Shown here: piece by piece, positions 12,451-24,500 of the stretch
Layout: each line of letters begins with the position of its first letter
Position numbering within the stretch: the stretch's first letter is position 1
Assembly (NCBI RefSeq): GCF_963676685.1
Contig: NC_092346.1
Location: forward strand, 73,733,821-73,797,820
Reading direction: 5' to 3'
DNA from: Mytilus edulis
Lineage: Eukaryota > Mollusca > Bivalvia > Mytilida > Mytilidae
Length of the DNA: 64,000 nt
The notes under the pieces: generated by a model
What the model saw: only the letters and a program-made list of their open reading frames with translations
Told to the model about the DNA's origin: nothing
Database searches by the model: none
Made by a program: the position numbers and the translations under genes

Positions 12451-13253
12451 GCTTGCTATATATTTAATATGGGTTTAACAATGAAAATTGATAATATTGT
12501 CATGTCGTCTAGGTGTCTTTATAGTTGTTAGTGTTGATAGGTTGTTATTTCTTTATCTTGCTATCTTCAACTCCGTTCATTCTTATATGTAAGCATATAT
12601 ACATAATTTATTCATTTGCTGCTTATCCAACTTTTGGACAAATTAACATTTATCTTGAAGGGTTGACAAAGGGCTGTTCATTTCCCACACCTTGTTCGTA
12701 TGGTGGAAACTTTTCTCACAGTTTTGCCCACTTCCCACTTTTTTTCCAAATCTCCAAATCCCAGATTTTGGTTTTCAATAAGGCTCTATTCAGAGTAATC
12801 CAAAGCGGTCTTCTTGCCTTGTTTATTCTTCAGTATGTACAGAACTTATGAATAAACACATATTTGCCTTACCTAAATTTTACTGGTTCAGTGTCTCACT
12901 ACAACCTAAAGAAACAATATCATTTAAGGTTTTTGTGAGAGAAAAAAATATTCGAAAAAAAAATAATATGTGATGACACCTGGATGACAATGAAAATAAA
13001 TGCATTCAAGGCTTAAAGCAACTCCCATTTAGTTAACGGAACACAAAAACCAAAGCAGGGAATCTTCATATCAGACACAATGTGTGATACAATTAACAAG
13101 CAATTGTTAATTGATGAACAAGAATTACTGATGTACAATTCATGACAAATAATGAGTCCAATTGGTACGTTGATACTACTGTCTGTTTGAAGTGTGGAAT
13201 AAAATCAACAATAAAAGATACATAGAAAATGCCATCTAAATATATGCAAAACC

Positions 13254-13417
13254 ATGGAACAAACACCTTTTAGATCGGACGAAGTTTATGAATTCTCCTG
13301 GAAACCCCTCTGTTTGTAACGCTAGATTTATGACAATTAGCATAGACCATGTGATGGAGAAATTATCTCTGAATGCGAAGCTAAATGTGAATTCAAATGA
13401 AACACTTTTTTTCTAAA
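13254..13417 (+). pseudogene. Possible broken coding fragment, unknown protein
   Basis: Two overlapping frames look protein-like. One starts at ATG 13254 (MEQTPFRSDEVYEFSW...). The other continues through NARFMTISIDHVMEKL and SLNAKLNVNSNETLFF to a TAA near 13417. Joining them would need a frameshift near 13310. No family is recognised. It could equally be chance. Confidence 0.25.
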
Positions 13418-14060
13418 ATTCTTTACAGGGAACTTTTTTACACTTATTGGAAAAGCCCTGTACAAAAAAACCCAGTAAATTCAAACACGATGAAGACAGC
13501 AACAAAGATATGGAGATATAACAATCTTATGGGACAAGATAATATATAAAGTGATCTGAAATGGCAAATAATAATTTTAAAAAATCATTGATTGATGATT
13601 ATTGATTTCTTTTTAGGCTAAATAGTGTTTTAAATAACTTGGTGTCCGTCTTTGTCGTGTCCCAGATTATTGTATTACTAGTATCCCCATAACTGCTTTG
13701 ATTTCTTTATCCTGTTTGTCTCCACTTCTGTTTTTGTTCTGGGGTTTTCCAATAATTTCCTCATAATGAAGTTCAGATATACTTATTAGATTGGATTGAA
13801 CATTTATCAATGGAATCAGATATAGTTCCAGAATCCATCTCCACGTGATCTATGCTCATTGTCATACAGTCAAAATTGTAAATTCATCATTCCTTCATAG
13901 AAAAAAAAAATTACGTCTAATTCTGTATTTTTACGTTTTCGAATATGAAAAATATTGCTAAAGTGATATTAGGTCCAAGGAGCCGGGTGTAAATTTCAAA
14001 TTGCTATGTAGATAATTGTATAAATGTATGTTATGATACACATGTCACTAAAATAAATAA

Positions 14061-14089
14061 TTACTTACTTACTTACTTACTTACTTACC
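14061..14089. repeat. (TTAC)n microsatellite
   Basis: About seven perfect tetranucleotide units, directly visible. Confidence 0.85.
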
Positions 14090-15279
14090 TATTACTTACT
14101 TTACAAGTAAAGGGGTGTCCTGGAGAATTTACAAACATATCCCCACGTACATCGTCGGATCCAACAGGTGTTTCTAACGTAGTTTTGTATGCATATATGA
14201 AGTCGCGTAACCTTTTTTTTGTTGTTGATTGTATTCCAAACTTCAACAGACAGAAATAACGATGTTCAAGTTGGAAACATTATAAGTGATGCTTGTTCAC
14301 CAGTTTCTTTTTCTTCAATCAATCAGTTTTCAAAGTGTGTGTCTCTTTCTGATATATATGCATACTATGGAAGCGTTCCTGCTTTGCATTTGGTGTTATG
14401 TTGTCTGTAAAGAGAGGTGTTCTGCGCTTTGCGCATATTTCTTCCAGAATCATCCAAGAGTGTTCTATCAGCTTGAGTGGTTTTGATTTCCTTGATTTTT
14501 GGCATTTTGACAAAAAATTGCCGGAAAACGCACCAATCCGTTAGGGCGTTCAATGAAAGAATCAGGATTCGTGAAGTATAGATACGGAAAAGATGTGTTT
14601 TTTTCATAAGTTCTGTACAAACTGAAGAGAACGAAACAGCAAATTCGAGTGTATCTGGAGTAACGACTATGTCTCGCGTCACAAAAAAAAATCTTCGACT
14701 ATCTTTGTTGATATAACTTTATGCTTAATTTCACGAACAATACGGGATAGTTTCCAATTAAGGACTGTAGGCAACCAATAATCATTCTTCAATTTATTCA
14801 AACTTTCAGGCACTGTACATCCCACTGCACGTTAAACAGTCATATAAATCACCAACTTAACCATACCTTTGTTGGTGTCAACAGAATCACAAACATGTTT
14901 TACCTTCTGCAACAATAAAGGATGGTTGAGTAAAGGATAATGCCAAACAGGGTCCATATTTCCGACCAGTTTGACCAGATCCTGCAACAACAGAAATTTC
15001 TGTTTTTTTCATCAATACATTTCAATTGCCTGGACTTTATATCAATAAATATATGCAGCCTTATCGAAGTAAAATTAATGTGTACTACATGTGTCTAATT
15101 TGATAACAATGACATCGCTTTCAAAAGTCTGCAAGTTGATGTTAGATATCCCTCCATTTCTACCACTCTCATCATCATCAGAACGTCCTCGTGTATCATC
15201 ATGTTGCTGACTATTACTAGTATATCAAGTTTCAGAGCTAGTGATTTCCCTGTGTAAAGTTCCTTCAACTTATTTGGTC

Positions 15280-15500
15280 CAATAGTAAAAAATAAAATCA
15301 CAAAAATACTGAACTCAAAGGAAAAACAAATAGGAAAGTCCCTAATCATGGCAAAATCAAACGACAAAATACATAAAAAACAAATGGACAACAACTGTTA
15401 TATTCCTGACTTGGTACAGGCATTTTCAAATGTAGAAAATGGTTGATTAAACCTGGTTTTATAGCGCTTAACCTCTCACTTTGTACGACAGTGTCATCCA
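15280..15500 (+). repeat. Family D repeat, forward arm
   Basis: It contains 'tattcctgacttggtacagg' and 'attaaacctggttttatagc', a motif set known from mussel repeats. A reverse copy lies about 0.9 kb downstream, giving an inverted pair. The reading frame that begins inside this arm and runs to 15775 has no recognisable domain and is left out as a gene. Confidence 0.55.
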
Positions 15501-16239
15501 ATTCCGTTATATTTACAATGATGCGAAAAGTACACAAAAAAGCCTCTTTCGAAAGATCAGCAAAGAATAGCAAGTTGCTTGAAACTGCTACTACAGATGT
15601 TCGATGGTTGGCGTCGATGTCTGAATCAATAACATCTTCTTTTGGTTTTCTTGACATCAACACTTCTGTGATGCATTTCTTTAGTTCAAATACACATAGA
15701 GTGTTTGCTATTGCCATTTGCATTACTTTATTTTTCTTGATAAACTCGATATTATTTGCTTTTGACATCCTTTAGGTATTCACTTTTAAAATAACCTCTA
15801 AATCAAGTCTTTTTTCTTCTTTTTTCTTTGTTTTCATCACATCCCCCATTATGGTCATATCCCACTTCCTTCTTTTTTTCCATATCCCCCTTTTTAACAC
15901 CCTGTATCCCACATCCCAAAAAGAGTGTCACCTCCTCTGTCTTTGCCGAGTGTTTTTCTTGGCAAAACATTATCAAACATGGTACATGGTTCTTTGAATT
16001 TTGTTTCAATTTTTATTTTATTTCTTTCTAGTCTTCCTTTGATTCAAATTATTTCCACTGAATTTCTAATTAGAGATGTATTCATTCATTCCTTATGACC
16101 AAGAGCTTCTTCCTCTTTAGATTCCACATCTATTGATCTTCCAAAAGTAAAACAACAATGGCATATCACAGCTATAGTAAACGTATCAGTTGATCGTGGA
16201 AGGTTTATGCTTCTCCGTTTATATTTGTTATTTATTTTG

Positions 16240-16490
16240 TTATGCTCTTGAACGTTTTTTTCCCCCCAATTATAACCCTATGTTTACTGCTGTATTCCTA
16301 CTTTAACATTTTTACCTGTAATGTTTGTTTGTTTTCTTTACACATCGTTGTCAATATAATGCAAATTTATGCGACTGCCATAAAGTGAGGGGTTTAGCTA
16401 GCTGTAAAACCAGGTTTAATCCATCATTTTCTACTTACGGAGCACCTGTACCAAATCAGAAATATTACAGCTATTCTCTACTTGTTCAAC
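16240..16490 (-). repeat. Family D repeat, reverse arm
   Basis: It carries 'gctgtaaaaccaggtttaat' and 'ggagcacctgtaccaaatca', the reverse complement of the forward copy at 15280-15500. The arms differ by many substitutions, so they are two old insertions rather than a fresh inversion. Confidence 0.55.
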
Positions 16491-19452
16491 ATGTTTAACT
16501 GAGCTTTTGATTTTCAGTGCCATTTGATAATGCACTTTCAATTGAATTTCCTTGTTATTCGGTATTTTTATTATGTTACTTTTGGGAATAATATCACCAA
16601 GGGCTATTTATTTACTGCTAGTTTCATTACCAACTAATTTGTAAGATCTAATGGTGATAACATCTCACATTTGATATCATGGACCTAGACTTCAAAAAGA
16701 AAACATTATCAAGAATAACATAATAAACATGTCAATCATAGGCAAAGTTCCTCCTACAATGTTTTGGCTATTCTATTCAGGTCCAAATGGTTTGAATGCT
16801 CTCAAACTTATCTTTTTTCTGACTTTCCAAATTTTGAAACCGAGCATACTCAATTAAAGCTGACTCAGAAACATGTGTTGAGCAAACATGAAATAAGTAC
16901 TGTGGTTCTCTGTGTTAAAGATCGTTTAACCATGCATCTCAAAATACAACGTCTAGAGTTAACTGAATGTCTATAGTTTACTTTGTGCAGTCGGTATCGT
17001 CAGTAGCACCGTCTGTTTTATCCTATCTTATCGTTCCTTCGTTCTGGGTCTCAATCATTTTCAAGATATTGAACATTCTCAAATTCTCAAATAATAGAGG
17101 ATGAGGATAATGACTTGGGATTCATCCTATATATCATTCAATGCATCTTTATCTGTAATCCATAAAATGTGCTACGTCAATTGCATGTTTACCATGCAAA
17201 CAGAGCTTAAACTAAACCAGTGCTTATAGATGTGTTCAACCAAGATTGAACTGTAGAAATTGTTTTTTAATGCTTGACATCATGGCCTATACATGCATAT
17301 ATTTGATAACATGTTTATGTCTCCCAATCACAAACTGACCAGTCGTTCGGCTCTTACTTCTTAATGATGTGTGTTCAGCGAAGAAACTGCTTACATCTTA
17401 AATTATTTTGTTTGATAATCAATGACCGCAAGAAGTCAATATGACCTCTCTGCCACAAGACCACTGAGATTGTTTTAAATAAAATGAAAAACATGATGGA
17501 AGCGAAAATAAGTTGCCTGCTGGTAGTTTATACGATCAATGAAGTCTTTTTGACATGATTTTGGCCTACTCGACTTGAGTGTATCGAACCACAAGTAGCT
17601 AAAACACCTCAAATTAAAGTAATTGGAATTAATACATCTTAAAAAGTTAATCTATAGATTATCAGTTATGAATTTTGAATTTAAGTGTAATTGTACGGAC
17701 TTAATGACACAATACTTTAAATCTCAGATTAAAACCAATTCGTATTTATAAGATTCAATTTAAAAGATATTTGTGTATTGGAGGAAGAAAATTGTAATCA
17801 TGTTTTCCACAAGTATGGTTTTATCCTCTTAAAACACATTCAAATTAAAAATATACAATTAAATATTACTTCGCCTGTTTATATGATATCAAGTTTTTCA
17901 TAGACGTTCAAATTGGCGTAAAATTGGTGTTGGATTAAGAACTCGTTACAGGATTAAGTAAATCTATCTTCGCGCAATCTTGTGGAAGTTAATCTTATAA
18001 CGAGCGGAAAAGTGTTAAGTCTGTAATTTTTGTGGAGCCTCTATAAATATAGACTTAGCAAAAAGATTTAGCATTCTCTAAAAAAAGACGTAGCCTTATA
18101 TTAATGTCCCATCTGGACTAGTTTTTGGTTATTCCGAGGTTGCTCTGAAGTCTGACGTGTTTTTTATTACTTTGTTAGGGCAGCTGAACTTGACGATTTC
18201 GAAGCAGATACATGCCGCCATAGTTTTAATTGGTCGGCGTTTTCCATACTTTTATATGAACTGCGATCTTGCGTTCTACGGCCCCAATCAAGTCCTAAAG
18301 AGACCGTCAGATATCAGAGCATTCAATGACTTGTTTTTGTCAATATATCATATATGATAAAAATGAATATGAACTATTATTATGAAATTTATCTTTATTT
18401 GGTCTCCAAAACGATTTTTTTTGGTTTTGTAATTATATCCTTTACTTCTTATTTTTCATCATACAAAAGTGGATGACTTGACATCACAGTGACTGTTAAT
18501 GCATTTAGAGAGAGAGCTAAAGATATGCTAAATAAATAAGACATGCATCTATGAACATCATAAACATTAGCAACACAACATTCGACCAAAATCAAAAGTT
18601 AAACAAAATCGCGATTTATCTTTCAAGTTTGTGTTTTCTTACTCTTCAATCATTTATGTATTCAAAAGTACTATTCAGTTAAGAATGTCAAACTTCAGAC
18701 AATTACACTGTTTGTAAACTTTGATAGAAGAGGAGTAGGGTAAGTCTCAATTTTAACAATTTTCTACAAAGATATGAGCACTCAAAGTTGACCCCAATTA
18801 AGCTCATGGAAATGTTGCTAGTAGTATACATTCGTATTAGTCTTTGCAAGGTCCGTAGGCGACCTATTGTATGGTAAAGTTCCTGACTCTTCCGAAAAAT
18901 ACAAATGGTGCAATTAAAACAATAAGTCAGACAATGCTTTGGCCAATAAAAATAAAATCCGTTGGTGAGATTCAAACCATGTATAGGATGTTATTCGTTA
19001 CAGCGGTGAAGTACAGGACCTACTAAGAAAATCTGAAAGGAAATTCCAGTTTCATGTAAAAGGATAGACAAGTTCGTTACCGAACAGCACCGGAAACTGA
19101 AGTAACACGAACCCTTTTAGGAACAAACATATGGTTGAGATAAATAACTTGATTCGAGAAGAGTGATGAGTTCTTGTTCAACTAGTAGCACCCTTCGTGT
19201 TGCGTATTAGAAGTAAGAATACAATGATATAAAATTGTATTTATTTATAATTACATTAGTATGTTTCATTATAATACGTGATCCTGATTGGCTACTCTAC
19301 AATTTCGCGTTATTCCTTAACCAACTTCATTACACAATATTTATCAGTCATGATGACACGAGGTCCCACAATAAAGTGCACAGGTGAATTAAATAAAAAC
19401 TTGATAAAAAATCGTGTTTTCATGATCATAGCTAAAAAATGTAATTATGAGT
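16491..19452. other. Intergenic, no gene recognised
   Basis: Short frames on both strands, none flanked by convincing splice sites or holding a known motif. Confidence 0.35.
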
Positions 19453-19590
19453 ATTGAATGCTTCTTTTTGTAACTTCATAGGGTTGTAAAAGAGTTGACC
19501 GTGCGCACATTTTCCGCGCGCGCTTCATACAAAATGTACTTCGGTCAACGCTTTTACACCCCAATGAAGTTACAAAAAGGAGCATTCAAT
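19453..19590. mobile_element. Foldback (MITE-like) element with 48-bp inverted arms
   Basis: The left arm (19453-19500, starting ATTGAATGCTTC) and right arm (19543-19590, ending GAGCATTCAAT) are near-perfect reverse complements. The loop is about 42 bp and GC-rich, with CGCGCGCG. No clear target-site duplication is seen. It has no coding capacity. Confidence 0.75.
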
Positions 19591-21310
19591 TCTTAAATGA
19601 AGAGTATATGAACATCATAAACACGAAGGGAAAGGAGAATGTTGTCTGCTATAGTTTCGTGACAGCATATTCTTTTCTAGTAGCAGTCCTTTCCCATCCG
19701 TCATCCCAGGAGTAGGACCAAGTGGGTGCATTCATAATGCTTGATATAGGAAAATAAATGCTCAAAGTTGCATCCTCTTGTTTTCTTTATTGTTCCATTG
19801 TTGTGTTATTCATCCTAACTTCTGGTAACTAAGATATTTGCAAACATAATAAAGATGTTTTGTGTGTATTTTTTTAGTTACTCCCAAAATAATACAGACA
19901 TTTACCCAATCTGTCAAACGACTTTTGCAATCAGCTTTGAATAAGCTGTGAAGATAAGTTTAAGTCCATAACGATGTAGATATTTCATGTTAATAATTAA
20001 AACTATCACTTTTAAACATATCAACAAAGGCTTGTGATTTCTTACAACTGATTTTAATATTAGCAAGTAAATTTATCATCGTATTTCCCTGTCAACATGA
20101 TAAAATAAGTTTTAAATTGTTGCAAACTAAGTGATAGGTAAATAAATTGGCGACGGTATATGGCAATTTGGCAATATGACACGCCCATATTTCTAAAGGA
20201 ATAAAAACGTTTTTTGTTATGGATTTAACACTTTATAAACTTATATTATTATAACATTTGAAACTAACAAAAATACGTATTAAAACATACTTTCAAAAAT
20301 ATTAAAGTTGCGTAAAATATAATAATCGATCACGGTCCTTGAAATATTTTTTTAAGTACTATTAAAAGGAGGGTGTTTCTCGGCCTTTATTTATTTTTGT
20401 TCTTTATCCAGCCAATTTATGCATAATGCTGACTAAATATACGTTTTGTATAAATTGTGTCTTAAAAATGTATAAGAGGCGAAGAATTAACAAATAGTTA
20501 ACTTAGATGCAAGAAAGTAAAATGATGAAGGAAACATTCCCTTCAAAATCATTGTCCATGGGTATGCTAATAATATCATTTTTTTTTTATTTGAAGACAT
20601 TTTAGAGTATTCCTCATAGGTTCATGAAAGTTTAAGTTTTATAAAAAATATTTTCAGTTTCTTATGTTCTTACTTTTGAGATTGTTACTCCGGGATACAC
20701 GGACCTTCATATTATATTTTTATCCAAACATGCTAAAACATATTGCAAAAAATCTTTTTGTATGAATAAAATATCAAGAACGAGATTTCAGGGTAATTTA
20801 CGAGAATGTTGATATTATTTTCTGAATATTTGTTTTTAAAGAAAGAAAAAAATGTCAGTATCAACATTTTGGTAATAAAAAAAATTAAAAAATCGCTATT
20901 GTTGAACATCAAAAAACATCTTAAAGAGCATTTGTGTGTTTTTAAAATTTCTGTCTGCTTATATCTTATATTTTAGCACAATTTCGTGCTTTTAAAAAAA
21001 AAATATGACGTCCTTTTCTCTCAATCTGATTTATGTGTGCTGATTGATAATCTAGCCTGGGAAAACATGGTTTATTAGTTGAAATTGGCATTGAATTAGA
21101 TTTCAGTAACTGAAAGTACTCTAAGACCAAACCACATCCTATAGCTATTTCTCAAAACTTCTGTTCACACCACTTTTCAGATTCCACACTGAAATACGCG
21201 AACCTCTTCGTAGCAATGCTGTTAATCTGAAATCAGTGTATAAAATTGACTGTCTAGAGTAAACTGTATATCTTAAGCAAAAAGAAAATAACAGCTCTGT
21301 TTTTCATATA
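19591..21310. other. Intergenic; one small protein-like frame and a repeat fragment
   Basis: On the minus strand, 19735-19649 reads as a 28-residue frame (MNAPTWSYSWDDGWERTATR... to TAG) whose composition looks protein-like. No family is recognised. At 21027-21122 there is a short reverse fragment of the family C border ('ctgattgataatctagcctg'). The rest is AT-rich with nothing recognised. Confidence 0.3.
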
Positions 21311-21858
21311 AAAACGATGATGTGGTACGATAGCAAATGAGACATCTCTCCACAAAGAGACCAAATGACACAGAAATTAACAACAATAGGTCACCGTACG
21401 GCCTTCAACAAAGATTAAGCTCATACCGTATAGTCAGCTATAAAAAGCCCCGAAATGACAAATTAAAAACAATTCAAACGAGAACTCTATTGACCTAATA
21501 TATGTACAAAAAATAGGAAAAAACAAGTATGAAACTCATCAACAAACGACAACCACTGAATTTCAGGTTCATGACTTTGGACAGGCACATAGAATGTGGC
21601 GGGGTTAAACATGTTAGTGGGGAATCCTAACCCTCCCCCTAATATGGGACAGTGACCAGTGTAACAGTACAACATAAGAACAAACTATAAAAATCATTTG
21701 AAACAGGCTTAACTAATCAGATGGATACAAATAGAAATAAATCTAACAAAAAAACATAGTGGATGTGACCGGGTACTTGTATATCCCAACATCAAAAAGA
21801 CAATAAGTACTGATCTGAGAGTACTCGCAATTACTGACAGCTAGTTCAAAGCTACTAA
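21311..21858 (+). repeat. Family C repeat, forward, nearly complete
   Basis: It runs from 'gatgatgtggtacgatagca' through 'ggtcaccgtacggccttcaa', 'gaatgtggcggggttaaaca', 'gggacagtgaccagtgtaac' to 'gatctgagagtactcgcaat'. This order recurs, whole or in part, about ten times in the window, making it the most abundant repeat here. Frames inside it are not genes. Confidence 0.8.
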
Positions 21859-22369
21859 CAGTCTATATGTCTGTAGTTACTAGTAACAACTAAATCTGAA
21901 CTAAAATGCAATACTTAACACACTTTATTATGATTTTCAGAGAGAGACAGACAAAGGCCTAAAAGTGATCTGTTTCGAGTTACATTTTAGAACTGATAAA
22001 ACAGAGATATCATTATATTAGGAGTTAAGCTAAATTTTGTGTTGCTGCGAAAAATGAATAAAATCGTATCTCAAAGACTTTTATTTTATATACAATTGTT
22101 GAGAGATACATATTGCGTTTTGGCAAACTATTGGATTATAACATATACAAATGTATAAAGACAGACTAAGTGGATAGTGAAGAGATACGAACGATACGGG
22201 AATTGTATTCGCAAATCTCCATCTATAAGGAAGTGGCTTTGATGCTGGCGTAGAAAGAAAAGATTACAGATAAAACTAAAAGTCCGGTAAATGCGTGTTT
22301 ATGTTTTTGTCTGTGTCCAAGGTTTAAATTACCGAGATTTTCCCCTCCAAAAATAAAATGATACAAGTA

Positions 22370-22950
22370 CACACCCGTGATATCGCGGGTCCGTGACTGA
22401 ATTAAAGTATATAACTATGCCTAAGCCTTATTTTAGTAATTGGTATTGTCATCTGATAAGTCATGTCGATTATAAGATACACAGTTTTCTCTGCTTTCAA
22501 ATCTTTCTGTTTGAACCCGTCGACCTGGAACTTATCAATTATTGGAAATATTAATTATTTGGAAAACAAAAGGTCCTGCCTATCCAGGAATGGAGTATTT
22601 TTTAATCAACAGCATTGTCCTATATTAGTTATCTTAGAAAGTCTTGCTGAATAAAACTACAATAGGGAACAATTTGACAATGATTGAATTTAGAAGTGTC
22701 AGTCCTTTGATTATGACCCGTGTATATAGCAAAATCCTAAATACACCGTTTGATGGTGCGCCTGTCAAATGCGGAACGTACAGGTAAGGTAATAGCTGAA
22801 TATACTATTTGTATCGGTATCGGATTCAACCGGAACTTGTTAATTATTGGCAATATTAATTATGCTGAAAACAAAAGGGTCTGGAGTGGTGTAATTTTTA
22901 ATCTACACCATTGTCCTATATTAGTTATATATAGAGTTAAATTCTTTGAT
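22370..22950. repeat. Diverged tandem duplication within a repeat element
   Basis: The block 'ggaacttatcaattattgga' ... 'cattgtcctatattagttat' (about 22529-22632) recurs at about 22833-22930 with substitutions. The upstream border has an imperfect palindrome 'acccgtgatatcgcgggt' (about 22373-22390). No protein is recognised. Confidence 0.5.
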
Positions 22951-23599
22951 TTGTCGTTTTTACCCGATGACGGCTGACAAATTGGACCTCGTAATTTTAG
23001 TATTATAGAAGTGTCAGCGTGCTCTGTAAGTCTCGTGGTTGATTATACTCTATTTTGTCCGTTTTTTCGGGGTTTTTTTTGTCTTTCTTTTTTGTTCACT
23101 TCGTTTTCTTTGATTTCGTTGCTATGCTCATGCATATAGCTCAGCGGCAACAACGTGATACTGCTTCGTAAAAAATATTTGGTATACATATATAGTATCT
23201 GCATGTTTTATTTGCAAGTTGCTGCATTGATCACTTGTGGTATTACAAAGTATATTTCCAACTTAAAATATGGAATTTGCTTTATGACATTATCAACATT
23301 TGCATCCATGCTGATATTTAAATCTTATTTACAAAATCAGAATATAGAGCCTACGAGGAAATTTTTTTCTAAGGTTTGCGATATAGTTTTCGATGTGGGG
23401 AAAAAATATAATTACAAGAAAGAAAAAGGGAGAAGATTCATAAAGGTACAATCAAAAGTCTTAATCCGAAGATAACCGACAATTATATATACCACGAAAA
23501 GATCCATTAAAAAATCAAAGACCAAACAAGTCTACACCACTGCATACAAAAATAAAGACTTCATAAGGTCATCTTTTTCACTAACTGTTTATTACATCT

Positions 23600-24215
23600 T
23601 TTATCCTAAATCCATTGGATGTTGGATGTGTACTGATTGATAATTTAGTCTTAGATGGATGATTTTCTTTATGAGTTGTTAGTGGCTTGGACTACCTGTC
23701 AGTAACTGCGAGTACTCTCAGATCTGTACTTAGTCTTATTGTTGTTGGGATATACAAGTACCCAGCCTCGTCCACTCTGTGTTTTTGTTAGAATTATAAC
23801 TATTTTATCCATCTGATGAGTTAAGCCTTTTCCAACTGATTTTTATAGTTCGTTCTTATGTTTGCTGTGACGCCACTGTCCCAGGTTAAGGGGAGGGTTG
23901 GGATCCCGCTTACATTTTAAACCCCGCCACATTCTGTATGTATGTGCCTGTCCCAAGTCAGGAGGCTGTAATTCAGTGGTTGTCGTTTGTTGGTGTGTTA
24001 CATATTTGTTTTTCGTTTATTTTTTTGTGCATAAATTAGGCCTTTAGTTTTCTCGTTTGAATTGTTTTACATTTATCATTTCGAGGCCTTTATAGCTGAC
24101 AATGGGATATGGGCTTTGCTCATTGTTGAATTTCTGTGTCATTTTGGTCTCTTGTGGAGAGTTGTCACACTTGCAATCATATACCGGTACCACATCTTCT
24201 TTTTTTTTATATAAG
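23600..24215 (-). repeat. Family C repeat, reverse, nearly complete
   Basis: It reads 'aactgcgagtactctcagat' (about 23704), 'tgccaggttaaggggaggg'-like sequence, 'ggtggttgtcgtttgttggt'-like sequence and ends near 'cataccggtaccacatcttc'-like sequence at about 24190. It is the reverse complement of the copy at 21311. A border block 'ttggatgtgtactgattgat' extends it at the 5' side. Confidence 0.75.
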
Positions 24216-24500
24216 CAACACGAACACAAACAAAAACTGGTAAAGATCTAAGATGCTCAAGATGAGTTGCAGATCCTGTTCCTTAAGTGGCTCCCGTCGT
24301 GTTACAAATTTGGTGATAAGTCTCATCCGGTGATATCACATTTGAGGAAAATAGTTGTGGCTACAAAAATTTGGAACATATCCGTGACCATCTGTGACAT
24401 ATATATTCCATATTTATATTAACCAATTCATAATAAAGTCCGAAATTTTTCGGCAGAATTAACTCTATCTTTGGTATCCGTGTTTCCGTTTCGATGTTAT
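24216..24500 (+). repeat. Family H repeat, degenerate copy
   Basis: It resembles the copy at 33115-33480 ('aaaaactgg', 'agatcctgttcc', 'cccgtcgtgtt', 'ttcggcagaatt' region). It directly follows the family C copy. Confidence 0.4.

Larger units (their letters stand above)
12451..15279. other. Intergenic, no complete gene recognised
   Basis: It contains short open frames, a coding-like fragment near 13254, and an ACTT microsatellite near 14061. No splice-supported gene model could be built. Confidence 0.35.

Noticed and set aside
15443..15775. 110-residue plus-strand frame, opposite a 140-residue minus-strand frame
   Set aside because: Both start in or next to family D repeat sequence, overlap each other, and have no domain or splice support.
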